DNA of 64,000 bases from Stenotrophomonas sp. 364 (GTDB lineage Bacteria > Pseudomonadota > Gammaproteobacteria > Xanthomonadales > Xanthomonadaceae). Shown piece by piece: positions 18,703 to 27,524 of the stretch (positions are counted from its first letter, which is position 1; each line of letters begins with the position of its first letter). Below the pieces are notes generated by a model that searched no databases, had not been told where the DNA came from, and saw only the letters and a list, made by a program, of their open reading frames with translations. The position numbers were made by a program, and so were the translations under genes. The stretch lies in assembly GCF_009832905.1 (NCBI RefSeq), contig NZ_CP047135.1, forward strand, positions 2,334,001 through 2,398,000, given 5' to 3'.

Positions 18703-19917
18703 ATGACCCGACGACACGATATCGACGCCCTGCGCGTCATCGCCTTCGCACTGCTCATCCTCTATCACCTGGCCATGGCCTATGTGGACGGCTGGGGCTT
18801 TCACCTGAAGAGCACCCACACCACGCCCGAGCTGCAGTGGCCGATGCGCCTGCTCAACGGCTGGCGCATGTCCCTGCTGTTCCTGATCTCCGGGGTGGCC
18901 ATCGCCCTGCTGGGGCCGCGCCTGGCGGCCGGGCGCTTTGCGCTGCTGCGCACGTGGCGACTGCTACTGCCGCTGGTATTCGGCATGTTCTTTGTGGTCC
19001 CGATCCAGCCCTACTGCGAAGCCGTCACCAACGGCTATGCGTCGCCCGGGTTCGGTGCGTTTCTCCTGCGCTACTGGCAGGTCCGCCCCTGGCCGGAGGG
19101 CAGCTTCGCGGGGGCCCCGTTCGGCATCACCTGGAATCACCTGTGGTATCTGGCCTACCTCTGGTGCTACAGCATGGTGCTGGTTCTGCTCAAGCCGCTG
19201 CTGGATTCGGCCCCGGTTCGTCGGCTTACTGGACGCATGGCACGGTCCCATGGCCTGTTCCTCCTTCTCGGGCCGACGGCGGTGCTGCTGCTGTGGCTGG
19301 TCTGGCTCGCCCCGGCGCATCCGGCAACCAACACCCTGGTGAACGACACCTACCAGCATGCCAAGTACTTCACCGTGTTCCTGATCGGCTATGCACTCGG
19401 GCGGGAGACAGCGTTCTGGCAGCGCGCTGTCGACTTGCGCTGGGCCAGCCTTGTTGCCGTGTGCCTGGCGGTCTGCTGGTACTTCCTGCTGGAAGCGCTG
19501 GGTCGATGGCTGCCGGCAGACTCGTCATTGCGCACCTGGCCGGAAGGGTTCTGGAGCCTGCAATCCCGGTTCTGCGAGATGCTCTATGTGTGGGGTGTGA
19601 TGCTGACCCTGCTGGGCTGGGCCAAGCGCTACCTGGATCGTCCGTTCCGCTGGCTGCCTTACTGCACCGAAGCGGTGTACCCGTGGTACATCCTTCACCA
19701 AAGCCTGCTGATTGCCGCCCTGTTCTGGTTGAAGCCGCTGCACCTTGGCCCCGTGCTCGAACCGCTGCTGGTCCTGATCGCCACGGTGGCCGGCTGCCTG
19801 CTGCTGCACGAATACCTGATTCGTCGCGTGCGCTGGATCCGCCCGCTGTTCGGGCTGAAGGCGGCCAACGGCGACATTTCCCGGCGCCACGCCGCCGTCA
19901 CGAACGCACGCGCATAA
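18703..19917 (+). CDS. Membrane acyltransferase family 3 (OpgC-like)
   Basis: 404 aa from the ATG at 18703 (MTRRHDIDALRVIAFALLIL); the longer in-frame region upstream is Pro/Ser/Arg-rich and not family-like. About ten membrane segments. The N-terminal R-x10-H motif (LRVIAFALLILYHL) and LLFLISGVAIALLG are typical of acyltransferase-3 proteins that O-acetylate or O-succinylate extracytoplasmic sugars; OpgC, which succinylates periplasmic glucans, is the closest layout. Its substrate here is unknown. It follows eptA by ~185 nt and could add to envelope modification. Confidence 0.88.
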   Translation: MTRRHDIDALRVIAFALLILYHLAMAYVDGWGFHLKSTHTTPELQWPMRLLNGWRMSLLFLISGVAIALLGPRLAAGRFALLRTWRLLLPLVFGMFFVVPIQPYCEAVTNGYASPGFGAFLLRYWQVRPWPEGSFAGAPFGITWNHLWYLAYLWCYSMVLVLLKPLLDSAPVRRLTGRMARSHGLFLLLGPTAVLLLWLVWLAPAHPATNTLVNDTYQHAKYFTVFLIGYALGRETAFWQRAVDLRWASLVAVCLAVCWYFLLEALGRWLPADSSLRTWPEGFWSLQSRFCEMLYVWGVMLTLLGWAKRYLDRPFRWLPYCTEAVYPWYILHQSLLIAALFWLKPLHLGPVLEPLLVLIATVAGCLLLHEYLIRRVRWIRPLFGLKAANGDISRRHAAVTNARA

Positions 19918-19973
19918 CGTGCCAACCCCCCCGAGCGTCGGGGCAGATCGTCCCGACCTTCGAGCCTGTGCAC

Positions 19974-21239
19974 GTGAATCCATCGCCCCCCGTACTGCAG
20001 CCGTCCCGCTCGCCCGATCGCGCGCTCGACGCGGTCAACTTCTTCCTGGCCGATGTGCGCGACGGACTGGGGCCCTACCTCGCCATCTACCTGCTGGCCG
20101 TCCACAAGTGGGAACCGGCCAGCATCGGCGCGGTGATGACCGTGGCCGGGCTCGCCGCCCTGGTCGCGCAGACGCCGGCAGGCGCCTTGATCGATCGGGT
20201 GAACGGCAAGCGGGCGACAATCGTGATCGCCGCGATGCTGGTCACCGTGAGCTGTCTGGTGCTGCCCTGGACCGCCTCGTTCACGCTCGTGGCGCTTACC
20301 CAGGCGCTCGGCGCCATCGCCGGTACGGTCTTCGCCCCGGCCATCGCGGCCCTATCGCTCGGTATCGGCGGGCCGCGGGTGTTCGCGCGGCGCATGGGCC
20401 GTAACGAAACGTTCAATCATGCGGGCAATGCCGTCGCGGCGGTGCTGGCCGGCGGGCTGGCCTATGTGGGCGGGCCCGTGGTGGTGTTCTACCTGATGGC
20501 GGCCATGACACTGGCCAGCATCGCCGCCGTGCTGATGATTCCCTCCGCGGCCATCGACCACGAGCGTGCACGCGGGTTGCCGTCGCCCGGGCAGGACGCG
20601 CCCGCGCCGGCCTCGGTCCGCCTGCTGCTACAGAACAGAACGTTGGTGATCCTGGCCGCCTGCTGCGCCCTGTTCCACCTGGCCAACGCGGCGATGCTTC
20701 CGCTGGTGGGCCAGAAGCTGTCCCAGACCAGCCCCGCGCTGGCCACCACGCTCACCGCCGCATGCATTGTCGCGGCCCAGCTGGTGATGGTGCCGGCCGC
20801 GCTGCTGGTGGGTTCCCGGGCCGACGCCTGGGGGCGCAGGCCGCTGCTGCTGGCGGCGTTTCTCATCCTGCCGATCCGTGGCGTGCTGTATCCGCTGTCC
20901 GACGCGCCCGCGTGGCTGCTCGGCGTACAGTTGCTCGATGGTATCGGGGCCGGCATCTTCGGCGCCCTGCTTCCGGTCATCGTCAGTGACCTCACCCAGG
21001 GAACCGGTCGCTTCAATGTCACGCTCGGCGCGGTGTCCACCGCATTCGGGCTGGGCGCCGCCTTCAGTCCGGGGCTGGCCGGGATGATCGTCCAGTTCGC
21101 TGGGTATGATGTCGCGTTCCTGACCCTGGCAGCGATCGCTGCCCTCGCCTTCGTCTTGGCCATGGCCATGCCCGAGACGCGGCCCCAGGCCAGCAATGCC
21201 ACCGAATCCGCGACACCGCCGTCCGACACCCGCCTTTGA
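19974..21239 (+). CDS. Major facilitator superfamily transporter
   Basis: 421 aa from GTG at 19974 (VNPSPPVLQPSRSPDRALD). A GTG two codons earlier is an alternative. Twelve hydrophobic segments in two bundles, with a loop carrying DRVNGKRA after TM2 and SRADAWGRRPLL in the second half, typical of MFS A-motifs. No substrate can be assigned. The frame is open far upstream through the acyltransferase gene, but that part is antifamily sequence from another frame. Confidence 0.9.
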   Translation: MNPSPPVLQPSRSPDRALDAVNFFLADVRDGLGPYLAIYLLAVHKWEPASIGAVMTVAGLAALVAQTPAGALIDRVNGKRATIVIAAMLVTVSCLVLPWTASFTLVALTQALGAIAGTVFAPAIAALSLGIGGPRVFARRMGRNETFNHAGNAVAAVLAGGLAYVGGPVVVFYLMAAMTLASIAAVLMIPSAAIDHERARGLPSPGQDAPAPASVRLLLQNRTLVILAACCALFHLANAAMLPLVGQKLSQTSPALATTLTAACIVAAQLVMVPAALLVGSRADAWGRRPLLLAAFLILPIRGVLYPLSDAPAWLLGVQLLDGIGAGIFGALLPVIVSDLTQGTGRFNVTLGAVSTAFGLGAAFSPGLAGMIVQFAGYDVAFLTLAAIAALAFVLAMAMPETRPQASNATESATPPSDTRL

Positions 21240-21256
21240 GTTTCCCCGAGCAATCG

Positions 21257-22504
21257 ATGCAGATCCCCACCACGTCCCTGATCATCTGGACGGTAACCGC
21301 CGTCGCCACCTGCGGTGTCATCTTTCGCCCCTGGCGCATTCCCGAGTACGCTTGGGCACTGGGCGCGGCCGCGCTGCTGACCGTCACCGGGCTGCTGCCG
21401 TTGAACACGGCCATGGCCGCCGTGGCCGAAGGGGGCGATGTCTACCTGTTCCTGATCGGCATGATGGTGCTGGCCGAACTGGCACGGCAGGAAGGGCTGT
21501 TCGACTGGCTGGCCGCGTACGCCGTGCAGCACGCCAAGGGCTCGGGGAAACGCCTGTTTGACCTGGTGTTCCTGGTGGGCACCCTGGTCACGATCTTCCT
21601 GTCCAATGACGCCACGGCCGTCGTGCTCACGCCGGCGGTCTACGCAGCCTGCAAGGCCGCCCGGGCCAACCCGCTGCCGTATCTGTTCGTCTGTGCGTTC
21701 GTGGCCAATGCCGCCAGTTTCGTCCTGCCCATTTCCAATCCGGCCAACCTGGTGGTCTTCGGCGATCACATGCCCTCGCTGCCCGAATGGCTGCGGCAGT
21801 TCACCCTGCCTTCGCTGGCTGCCATCGGCATGACCTACCTGGTACTGCGGCTGGCGCATCGCCGCCAGATCGCGCAGCCGCTGGTGGCGCTGGCCGAACA
21901 GCAGCCACTGTCCGAGGGCGGCCGTTTGTGCGCCATCGGCGTCGGCGTCACCGGCAGCGTGCTGCTGGTCACCTCGGCCATGAACGGGCCGCTGGGTCTG
22001 ACCACCTTCTGCGCCGGTGCAGTCACCCTGGCCGCCATCCGTCTGCGCCAACGCCGCAGCCCGTTGCCGATCCTGCGGCATGTGTCCTGGGGCGTACTGC
22101 CTTTGGTGGCCGGGCTCTTCGTACTGGTCGAGGCCGTGGCGCACACCGGGGTGATTCGCCTCGCCGCCGACGCGCTGGAGGCCTTTGCACGCACATCGCC
22201 CGGCGAAGCGAGCTGGCTGGCCGGTGGCGCGGCCGCCGTGCTGAGCAACCTGGCCAACAACCTGCCGATCGGCCTGGTGGCCGGCTCGGTGGGCCAGATG
22301 GCCGACCTGCCCACACAGACCCGCGCCGCGCTGCTGATCGGCGTGGATCTCGGCCCCAACCTGTCGGTGACCGGCTCGCTCGCGACCATGCTCTGGCTGG
22401 TGGCGCTGCGCCGCGAAGGCGAGCACGTCAGCGCGCTTGCCTTCCTGCGCCTGGGCATCCTGGTGATGCCGCCGGCCTTGCTTGCCGCGCTCTGGCTGCT
22501 GTAG
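21257..22504 (+). CDS. ArsB-like anion transporter
   Basis: 415 aa, ten to twelve membrane segments. The landmarks match the ArsB/ArsP_1-type permease fold: FLSNDATAVVLTPAVYAA, FVANAASFVLPISNPANLVVF, AVLSNLANNLPIGLVAG and GVDLGPNLSVTGSLATMLWL. The last motif is characteristic of arsenite permeases. No arsR or arsC is adjacent, so arsenite as substrate is only one possibility. The ATG at 21257 is 18 nt after the MFS stop, so the two may be co-transcribed. Confidence 0.87.
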   Translation: MQIPTTSLIIWTVTAVATCGVIFRPWRIPEYAWALGAAALLTVTGLLPLNTAMAAVAEGGDVYLFLIGMMVLAELARQEGLFDWLAAYAVQHAKGSGKRLFDLVFLVGTLVTIFLSNDATAVVLTPAVYAACKAARANPLPYLFVCAFVANAASFVLPISNPANLVVFGDHMPSLPEWLRQFTLPSLAAIGMTYLVLRLAHRRQIAQPLVALAEQQPLSEGGRLCAIGVGVTGSVLLVTSAMNGPLGLTTFCAGAVTLAAIRLRQRRSPLPILRHVSWGVLPLVAGLFVLVEAVAHTGVIRLAADALEAFARTSPGEASWLAGGAAAVLSNLANNLPIGLVAGSVGQMADLPTQTRAALLIGVDLGPNLSVTGSLATMLWLVALRREGEHVSALAFLRLGILVMPPALLAALWLL

Positions 22505-22610
22505 CCACGTTGTGCATAGCGCATTGGTGTGCGTGACTACAACCAATGGCACAGGAAACCCGGGTAGTGCGCACGCTACGTTGGACCCAAATGGAATGGA
22601 AGGAGCGCAG

Positions 22611-23813
22611 GTGAAGCGTCTATTTTTCTCGGTGGCGTTGCTGCTCATGTCTGGAATGGCCGGAGCAGCGTCGAAGGCAGTGGATGGGAAGACCACCGTC
22701 ATCGTGCTGGGCGTGGACCACGCGTCGCAGCTGGTGGCCCGCAATGATCGACCTGCCCTGCTTGCCGCTTTCCTGGCGCATGCCAAGCCCGATGCCATCT
22801 GCATCGAGCGGTCGCCCGAGGCCTTCGCGCGCAACGACTACTACGAATTCACCTACGAAGTTCAGGACGTCGTGGTTCCCTTTGCCCGGCGCAACGGCAT
22901 CGACCTGTGCCCCATCGACTGGGAGCCGCCCGTGGAAGACGCCCGGCTCGGGTTCGGCCTGGACCTGGGCACGGCGCCGGAACTGCGTCCCGCCAGCGGA
23001 TTCCAGCAATTCCTTTCGTTCCCGTCGCCGAGCCACCTCACCCGCGATCTCTTCCACGCCGACGACGCAAGGAACGTGGAGCGCATCGCGCAGTGGGCCG
23101 CCACCCCGGCCAAGCGCGCAAAGGACGATCTGCCGCGCAGGCTGTATCTCTATCGCACCTATCTGCAGGCCCAGCGGGTGGCCGCGGCGGCGAAAGCACA
23201 TCCTGGCGGCACGCTGGTCGTGGTGGTCGGCGAGTTCCACAAGCGGGATATCGAAGCGATCCTGGGCGATGCCGCGGACATTCGGATCGTTCAGCCGTCC
23301 AGTATCGGCAAGCCAACCGAGCAGCAGGTGCGCCAACAGGAGCGCCGTGAGTATCGCGTGGCTGTGGCCAGCTTCAACCTTCTGGGCGTCCAATCCACCA
23401 CCGGCAACATCGATCGCGCATTCGTCCGCGAGACGGTGCACTTACTGAAGGCCGAACAGAACTCGCCCGAAGTCCGGCTGCTGGAAACCTGCCTGGATCT
23501 GCTCGAAACACGCATCACGCCCGCCGTTGCGGTGGACCGCTATCGCAGCATCGCCACAGACGCCGGCGATGCCCGGTTTACCTGGACCGGCGTGACCGAC
23601 GCCACGCGCCTGGATTCGTACTTTGACCCCTTCGGTAACCTCACCGTGCGGCAGCGCGCCGTGCTTGAAACGGCACGTGAGCTGCATCGTGCCGGGCGCG
23701 GCGAGGAGGCCACCGGACTGCAAAAGACCCTCGACAGCGAACTCGGCCAGCGAAAGCAGGCCCAGCTTGCCGGTTACTGGGAACGCTATATCGTGCCATC
23801 CGCAGCGCCGTAA
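22611..23813 (+). CDS. Secreted TraB/Tiki-like protein (hypothetical)
   Basis: 400 aa from GTG at 22611, preceded by AAGGAG (22600-22605). Residues 1-20 are a signal peptide (MKRLFFSVALLLMSGMAGAA). Two GxxH motifs typical of the Tiki/TraB/GumN superfamily are visible: GVDH (34-37) and GEFH (207-210), together with a conserved-type Glu in ICIERSPE. The C-terminal ~170 residues are helical. Members include metal-dependent proteases and proteins of unknown function, so a periplasmic hydrolase is plausible but inferred. Confidence 0.75.
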   Translation: MKRLFFSVALLLMSGMAGAASKAVDGKTTVIVLGVDHASQLVARNDRPALLAAFLAHAKPDAICIERSPEAFARNDYYEFTYEVQDVVVPFARRNGIDLCPIDWEPPVEDARLGFGLDLGTAPELRPASGFQQFLSFPSPSHLTRDLFHADDARNVERIAQWAATPAKRAKDDLPRRLYLYRTYLQAQRVAAAAKAHPGGTLVVVVGEFHKRDIEAILGDAADIRIVQPSSIGKPTEQQVRQQERREYRVAVASFNLLGVQSTTGNIDRAFVRETVHLLKAEQNSPEVRLLETCLDLLETRITPAVAVDRYRSIATDAGDARFTWTGVTDATRLDSYFDPFGNLTVRQRAVLETARELHRAGRGEEATGLQKTLDSELGQRKQAQLAGYWERYIVPSAAP

Positions 23814-23916
23814 GCCGCCACGGCTCCTTCAGCATGCCCGCTGGAGTGGCGGAGCAGGACACCGACGTACTGAAGAGGGGCATCCCGTGGGTGCCCTTGG
23901 TTGCACTCCTGTTGGG

Positions 23917-24273
23917 CTAGAGCAGCACCTGGCGCGTGCTCCCAAGATAGCGATGGATCTCCTCTTCCACTGCCTCATCGATCATATAGACCGGCCGCTG
24001 GCCATTCGGACAGCGCAGGCGCGGGGTCGTCCCGAACAAACGGCAGATCAACGGGCGCTCCGCGTAGATCTCGCACCCCTGCTCACCCAGGTAGGGGCAA
24101 CTGAGCTCGGCCAGCGCAGCATCGTGCTCGGCCTCGCTTTTCACAGGCAGACGCGCCATCTCCTCGCTCGACACCGTGACCGGGCCACAGCAGTCGTGGC
24201 ACCCGACGATGCACCGGAAGGAAGGGATCTGATCGCGCAGCCGCAGGAGTGTGTCGCTGTTGGTATAGGGCAT
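23917..24273 (-). CDS. YkgJ family cysteine-cluster protein
   Basis: 118 aa. Cysteines are arranged as FRCIVGCHDCCGP, CPYLGEQGCEIYAERPLICRLFG and a later RCPNG, matching the YkgJ/Fli-type CxCxxxCC zinc or iron-sulfur cluster family. The biochemical role is not established. The C-terminal helix EEEIHRYLG is typical. It is convergent with the TraB-like gene (103 nt between stops). Confidence 0.9.
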   Translation of the reverse strand: MPYTNSDTLLRLRDQIPSFRCIVGCHDCCGPVTVSSEEMARLPVKSEAEHDAALAELSCPYLGEQGCEIYAERPLICRLFGTTPRLRCPNGQRPVYMIDEAVEEEIHRYLGSTRQVLL

Positions 24274-24365
24274 TGCGATGAGCCTCGGCCACGCATCGGC
24301 GGAAGGAGCATTTTACTCCCCCGCGGTCTCGATATTGCCGATCACTGAGGGAGGCGTCAGCAGAC

Positions 24366-24540
24366 TTACTGCCCCAGCACGCGCGCGATCACGGCCGTCA
24401 ACAACCTCCGCAGGGTCTCCCTGGCCAGCCAGGGGCGCGCACGCCCCGCATCGCCAGGCCCTCCACCAGCACCCGCAGCAGCAGCAGGGTGCGGGCGTCG
24501 ATGTCCCGTTCATCCGGGCTGCAACTCCCCCGCGCGTCAG
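24366..24540 (-). pseudogene. Remnant of a TetR-family regulator (C-terminal part, frameshifted)
   Basis: On the minus strand three short frames join into one TetR-like C-terminal tail: a piece reading RAGELQP, then PDERDIDARTLLLLRVLVEG (24425-24517), then LARETLRRLLTAVIARVLGQ ending with TAA at 24366-24368. The breaks require two frameshifts, and the DNA-binding N-terminus is absent. It lies just downstream of the MFS gene on the same strand, suggesting a lost regulator of that pump. Confidence 0.6.
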
Positions 24541-24578
24541 TCAATCAGGGCAGGTGCCATCCAGCGAGTCGCTACCGA

Positions 24579-25760
24579 TCAGGAGAACGACGATCCCACC
24601 TCCTTCGTGCGTCGCCCCTGCAGGTACAGCACCATCACTGCCAGCGCGGATGCCGACGCACCCGTCAGCGGGATGAACGCCAACGACGCATAGCTGATTG
24701 TGAGGCCGCCCAATGCACCGCCCAGCGCAGTCCCCAGATTGAAAGACGCGATGTTCAACCCCGCCGCCACCGAACTGTAGGCGGGAATGAAGCGCTGGGC
24801 CTGCCTGAGCAGTCGCAGCGTCAGCAGGGTCACGATGGCAAAGAAGCAGATGCCCAACGTGCCGATCAGGATCATCATCGGCACCGGCATGCTTGCCACG
24901 CCGTACAGACCGAACAGGTTCAGCGCCAACGCGACCAACGCCAACCGGATGCTGCGATCCACGTCCATCGCGTCGGCAAGGAAGCCTCCCAGGAGATTGC
25001 CGGCGATCGCACAGATACCGAACAACAGCATCCCCATGCTCAGCCACTGCACCCCCACCCCAGTGACCTGCTGCAGGTAGGGCGAGACAAACGTAAAGAA
25101 CGAGAACGTGGCAATGCTGACGAGCGCGCCGATACCGGCGGTGATCAGCAGCTGGGGATGGGTGATGGCCTTAATGCCCTTCCATGCGCCAGCGCCGGTT
25201 GACGCCACCCCGGCCGCGCCGCGCGGCATGCACAGCGCCAGGCCAAGCATGCCGCCGACACTGAGCACGCCGATAGCCATGAACACCACCCGCCAGGACC
25301 ACAGGCTTCCCAGATAGGTGCCGAGCGGAACGCCGATGGCCAGTGCGAGCGTCAGCCCGATCCACACCACCGACAGCGCCCGACCGGATCGCTGCGGGTC
25401 CACCAGCCGGGTGGCCGCGTCGGAGGCCACCGCCATGAACACGCCGTGGCCCAGGCCGACCACGAAGCGGACGGCCAGCAGAACCATCAGATTGGGCGAT
25501 GCACTCATCAGCAGGCTGCCCACCCCGAGCAAGGCCGTAGCCAGCAGCAGAATGTGTCTGTCCCGCCAGTGGGCGACCAGCGCGGTGATGAACGGTGCCC
25601 CGATGGCGGCACCCACTGCGTAAGCGGCAATGGCCGTACCGACGAGGGAGATCGACGCATCCAGATCGTCAGCAATGGCGGTCAACAGCCCCGCGACGAC
25701 GAACTCGGAGAGACCGAACGCGAATGCGCACAGCGAAAAGACATAGATGGCGGGGGGCAT
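24579..25760 (-). CDS. MFS efflux transporter (AraJ/DHA1-like)
   Basis: 393 aa with 12 membrane helices (FAFGLSEFVVAGLLTAIADD first). The loop after TM2 carries RDRHILLLA and the TM5 region has LVDPQRSGRALSVVWIG, typical of DHA1 drug and sugar efflux proteins. A LysR regulator gene lies 101 nt upstream on the same strand and a TetR remnant lies downstream. Substrate unknown. Confidence 0.92.
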   Translation of the reverse strand: MPPAIYVFSLCAFAFGLSEFVVAGLLTAIADDLDASISLVGTAIAAYAVGAAIGAPFITALVAHWRDRHILLLATALLGVGSLLMSASPNLMVLLAVRFVVGLGHGVFMAVASDAATRLVDPQRSGRALSVVWIGLTLALAIGVPLGTYLGSLWSWRVVFMAIGVLSVGGMLGLALCMPRGAAGVASTGAGAWKGIKAITHPQLLITAGIGALVSIATFSFFTFVSPYLQQVTGVGVQWLSMGMLLFGICAIAGNLLGGFLADAMDVDRSIRLALVALALNLFGLYGVASMPVPMMILIGTLGICFFAIVTLLTLRLLRQAQRFIPAYSSVAAGLNIASFNLGTALGGALGGLTISYASLAFIPLTGASASALAVMVLYLQGRRTKEVGSSFS

Positions 25761-25861
25761 TGCAGATCCTCAACAGCGGGGCTGCCGAAGACTAGTGGCT
25801 TGCCTGGTGCGGGTGAAGGACTGTCTGCATACCGCACCAAGACGCAGCGTGTCTCATCCGC

Positions 25862-26767
25862 TCAGGCCGATGGCAAGGTCTCCAGGACCGTCTGTATCAG
25901 CCGATCGCGGATAACAGATGTCCGGGTCTCGTTCCACGCCATGAGCAGGTCCAGGCGGGACAGCCCATCGGAAGCGTCCACCTGGAGCGGGCGGAACACC
26001 ACGTCCGTCCGGTCATTCGTCGCCAGGGAAGCGGGCAACAGCGCGACACCGAACCCAGCGGCCACCAGGGCGATCAGGGTCTGCATCTGTCGGCCGTGTT
26101 GCACGATGTTGGGAACAAACCCCGCTGCGTGGCACAGACTGATGAGCTGGTCATGGAACCCCTTGCCGAGCGTCCGCGGTGAGGCGACGAACGCGTCCTC
26201 CTTGAGCAGTTCCAGCGCAATGGTCGGGGCCGCTTCCAGCCGATGGCCGGCAGGCAGCGCGACGACAATCGGCTCGCTGGACACGGTGGCCAGGCGCAGG
26301 TGCGGCACAGACGTTCCGGGCGTCCGCATGAACCCAATATCCGCCCTGCCCTGCTCCAGCGCGATCACCTGCTCCTGGGTCGTGGCTTCCACCATGGTGA
26401 ACGAAATGCCGGGGGACGCATGTCGGAAATCACGAAGCGCGCGTAGCAGAGGGGCGTAGGGTGCAATGTTGATGAAGGTCAGCGTGAGGTGGCCCTCGAT
26501 CCCCTGCGCCACCCGTTGCGTCTGCGCCACCCCTTCCTCCAACGCGCGCAAGGTGCTGCGTGCAGTCACAAGGAATGCCGCCCCGGCCGGGGTCAGCGCC
26601 ACACTGCGGTTGGTGCGCACGAACAGAGGCGCACCGACGGCACTCTCAAGCTTGCGGATCGCCTGGCTCAGCGGGGGCTGGGCCATGTGCAGCCGCTCGG
26701 CGGCACGATTGAAATGCAGCTCTTCGGCAACGGCAACGAACTGTTGGAGCAGGCGGGTCTCGATCAC
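25862..26767 (-). CDS. LysR-family transcriptional regulator
   Basis: 301 aa from GTG at 26767, chosen because AGAGG lies about 10 nt upstream and the product starts at the usual family position (VIETRLLQQFVAVAEELHFN). The winged helix spans ~1-60 (AAERLHMAQPPLSQAIRKLE); the periplasmic-binding-like effector domain follows from ~90 (GHLTLTFINIAPYAPLLRAL). It precedes the MFS gene on the same strand and probably controls it together with itself. Confidence 0.92.
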   Translation of the reverse strand: MIETRLLQQFVAVAEELHFNRAAERLHMAQPPLSQAIRKLESAVGAPLFVRTNRSVALTPAGAAFLVTARSTLRALEEGVAQTQRVAQGIEGHLTLTFINIAPYAPLLRALRDFRHASPGISFTMVEATTQEQVIALEQGRADIGFMRTPGTSVPHLRLATVSSEPIVVALPAGHRLEAAPTIALELLKEDAFVASPRTLGKGFHDQLISLCHAAGFVPNIVQHGRQMQTLIALVAAGFGVALLPASLATNDRTDVVFRPLQVDASDGLSRLDLLMAWNETRTSVIRDRLIQTVLETLPSA

Positions 26768-27157
26768 TGAAACGCCACACCTCTTGTTTCCCCTGGATTG
26801 GGCGTGGTCAACATAGCAAATCACTGCGCCCGGGGCGCCGACGCGATCTCGATCTCGACGCCCCGGGGGTGTATGCGGCGTTGCGCGAACGGCTGGCAGC
26901 GTTGGAGGCAAACCGGGCGATCACCTGCGCCAGGGACATGGACAGGTAGACGCGAGCTACACCGTGCGACCGGCATCGGGGGTAGAGCCACCCATGAGCG
27001 GATGACGCAACACGCGGCCTGGGCGATCCCAACCGGCCACCGGCGTGGCTGTCAATCGTCGCGGCAGTGTTGACGGAACGACACTGCGGCCCATCACGAC
27101 AATCCCGTCACGGGTTTCCGGAGATGCTCTGCTCATTCCCCCTGTTCAGGAGCAACG
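26768..27157. other. Intergenic region upstream of LysR gene
   Basis: About 390 bases, no protein-like frame. It should hold the promoter of the LysR gene (leftward) and that of the zinc-ribbon gene (rightward). I see no convincing palindromic T-N11-A operator and no RNA gene. Confidence 0.4.
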
Positions 27158-27487
27158 ATGCCCACCTCAGCATCTTTTGTCATTCGCTCCTTTGAAGCGA
27201 ACTATGCGTCTTCCGGCGACGTAGATCGCATTCTGGCGCTCACTGTCGAATGCGGCCATTGCAGCACAACCACTGCCTCAACCCTAGGCTCCCTGATGGA
27301 GCTTCCAGGTGGTGCGCTTTTTCGCTGTGGGCAGTGCGGCTCGCATCACGCCGTCAGCAACGCGCGGCTCTCGGCTATTGGCGAGCCTTCCAGGCGTTCT
27401 GCAGAGTACGCGTTGGCACGGGAAATGCAGCTCAACCCAATGATGCCAGTGGCCCATCGGGCGTTGGCCATCGAAACGAGACAGTAG
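27158..27487 (+). CDS. Small hypothetical protein with two CxxC knuckles
   Basis: 109 aa; ATG preceded by AGGAG (27150-27154). CGHC and CGQCG (about 26 residues apart) form a probable zinc ribbon: VECGHCSTTT ... LFRCGQCGSHHAVSN. The rest is helical. It shows the same knuckle layout as 9195-9440, though sequence similarity outside the cysteines is weak. Function unknown; such proteins often bind nucleic acids or act as metal-binding adaptors. Confidence 0.7.
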   Translation: MPTSASFVIRSFEANYASSGDVDRILALTVECGHCSTTTASTLGSLMELPGGALFRCGQCGSHHAVSNARLSAIGEPSRRSAEYALAREMQLNPMMPVAHRALAIETRQ

Positions 27488-27524
27488 CGGGCGGACGTCC
27501 TGGCCTTGGCCTCGACGTCCACTC

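Noticed and set aside
18672..19973. Apparent 430-codon N-terminal fusion to the MFS protein
   Set aside because: It is a different frame through the acyltransferase gene; the MFS protein starts near 19974.
20489..22834. 780-codon minus-strand open frame
   Set aside because: Lies antisense to MFS and ArsB-like genes; Gln/Gly/His-rich reverse frame without domain character.
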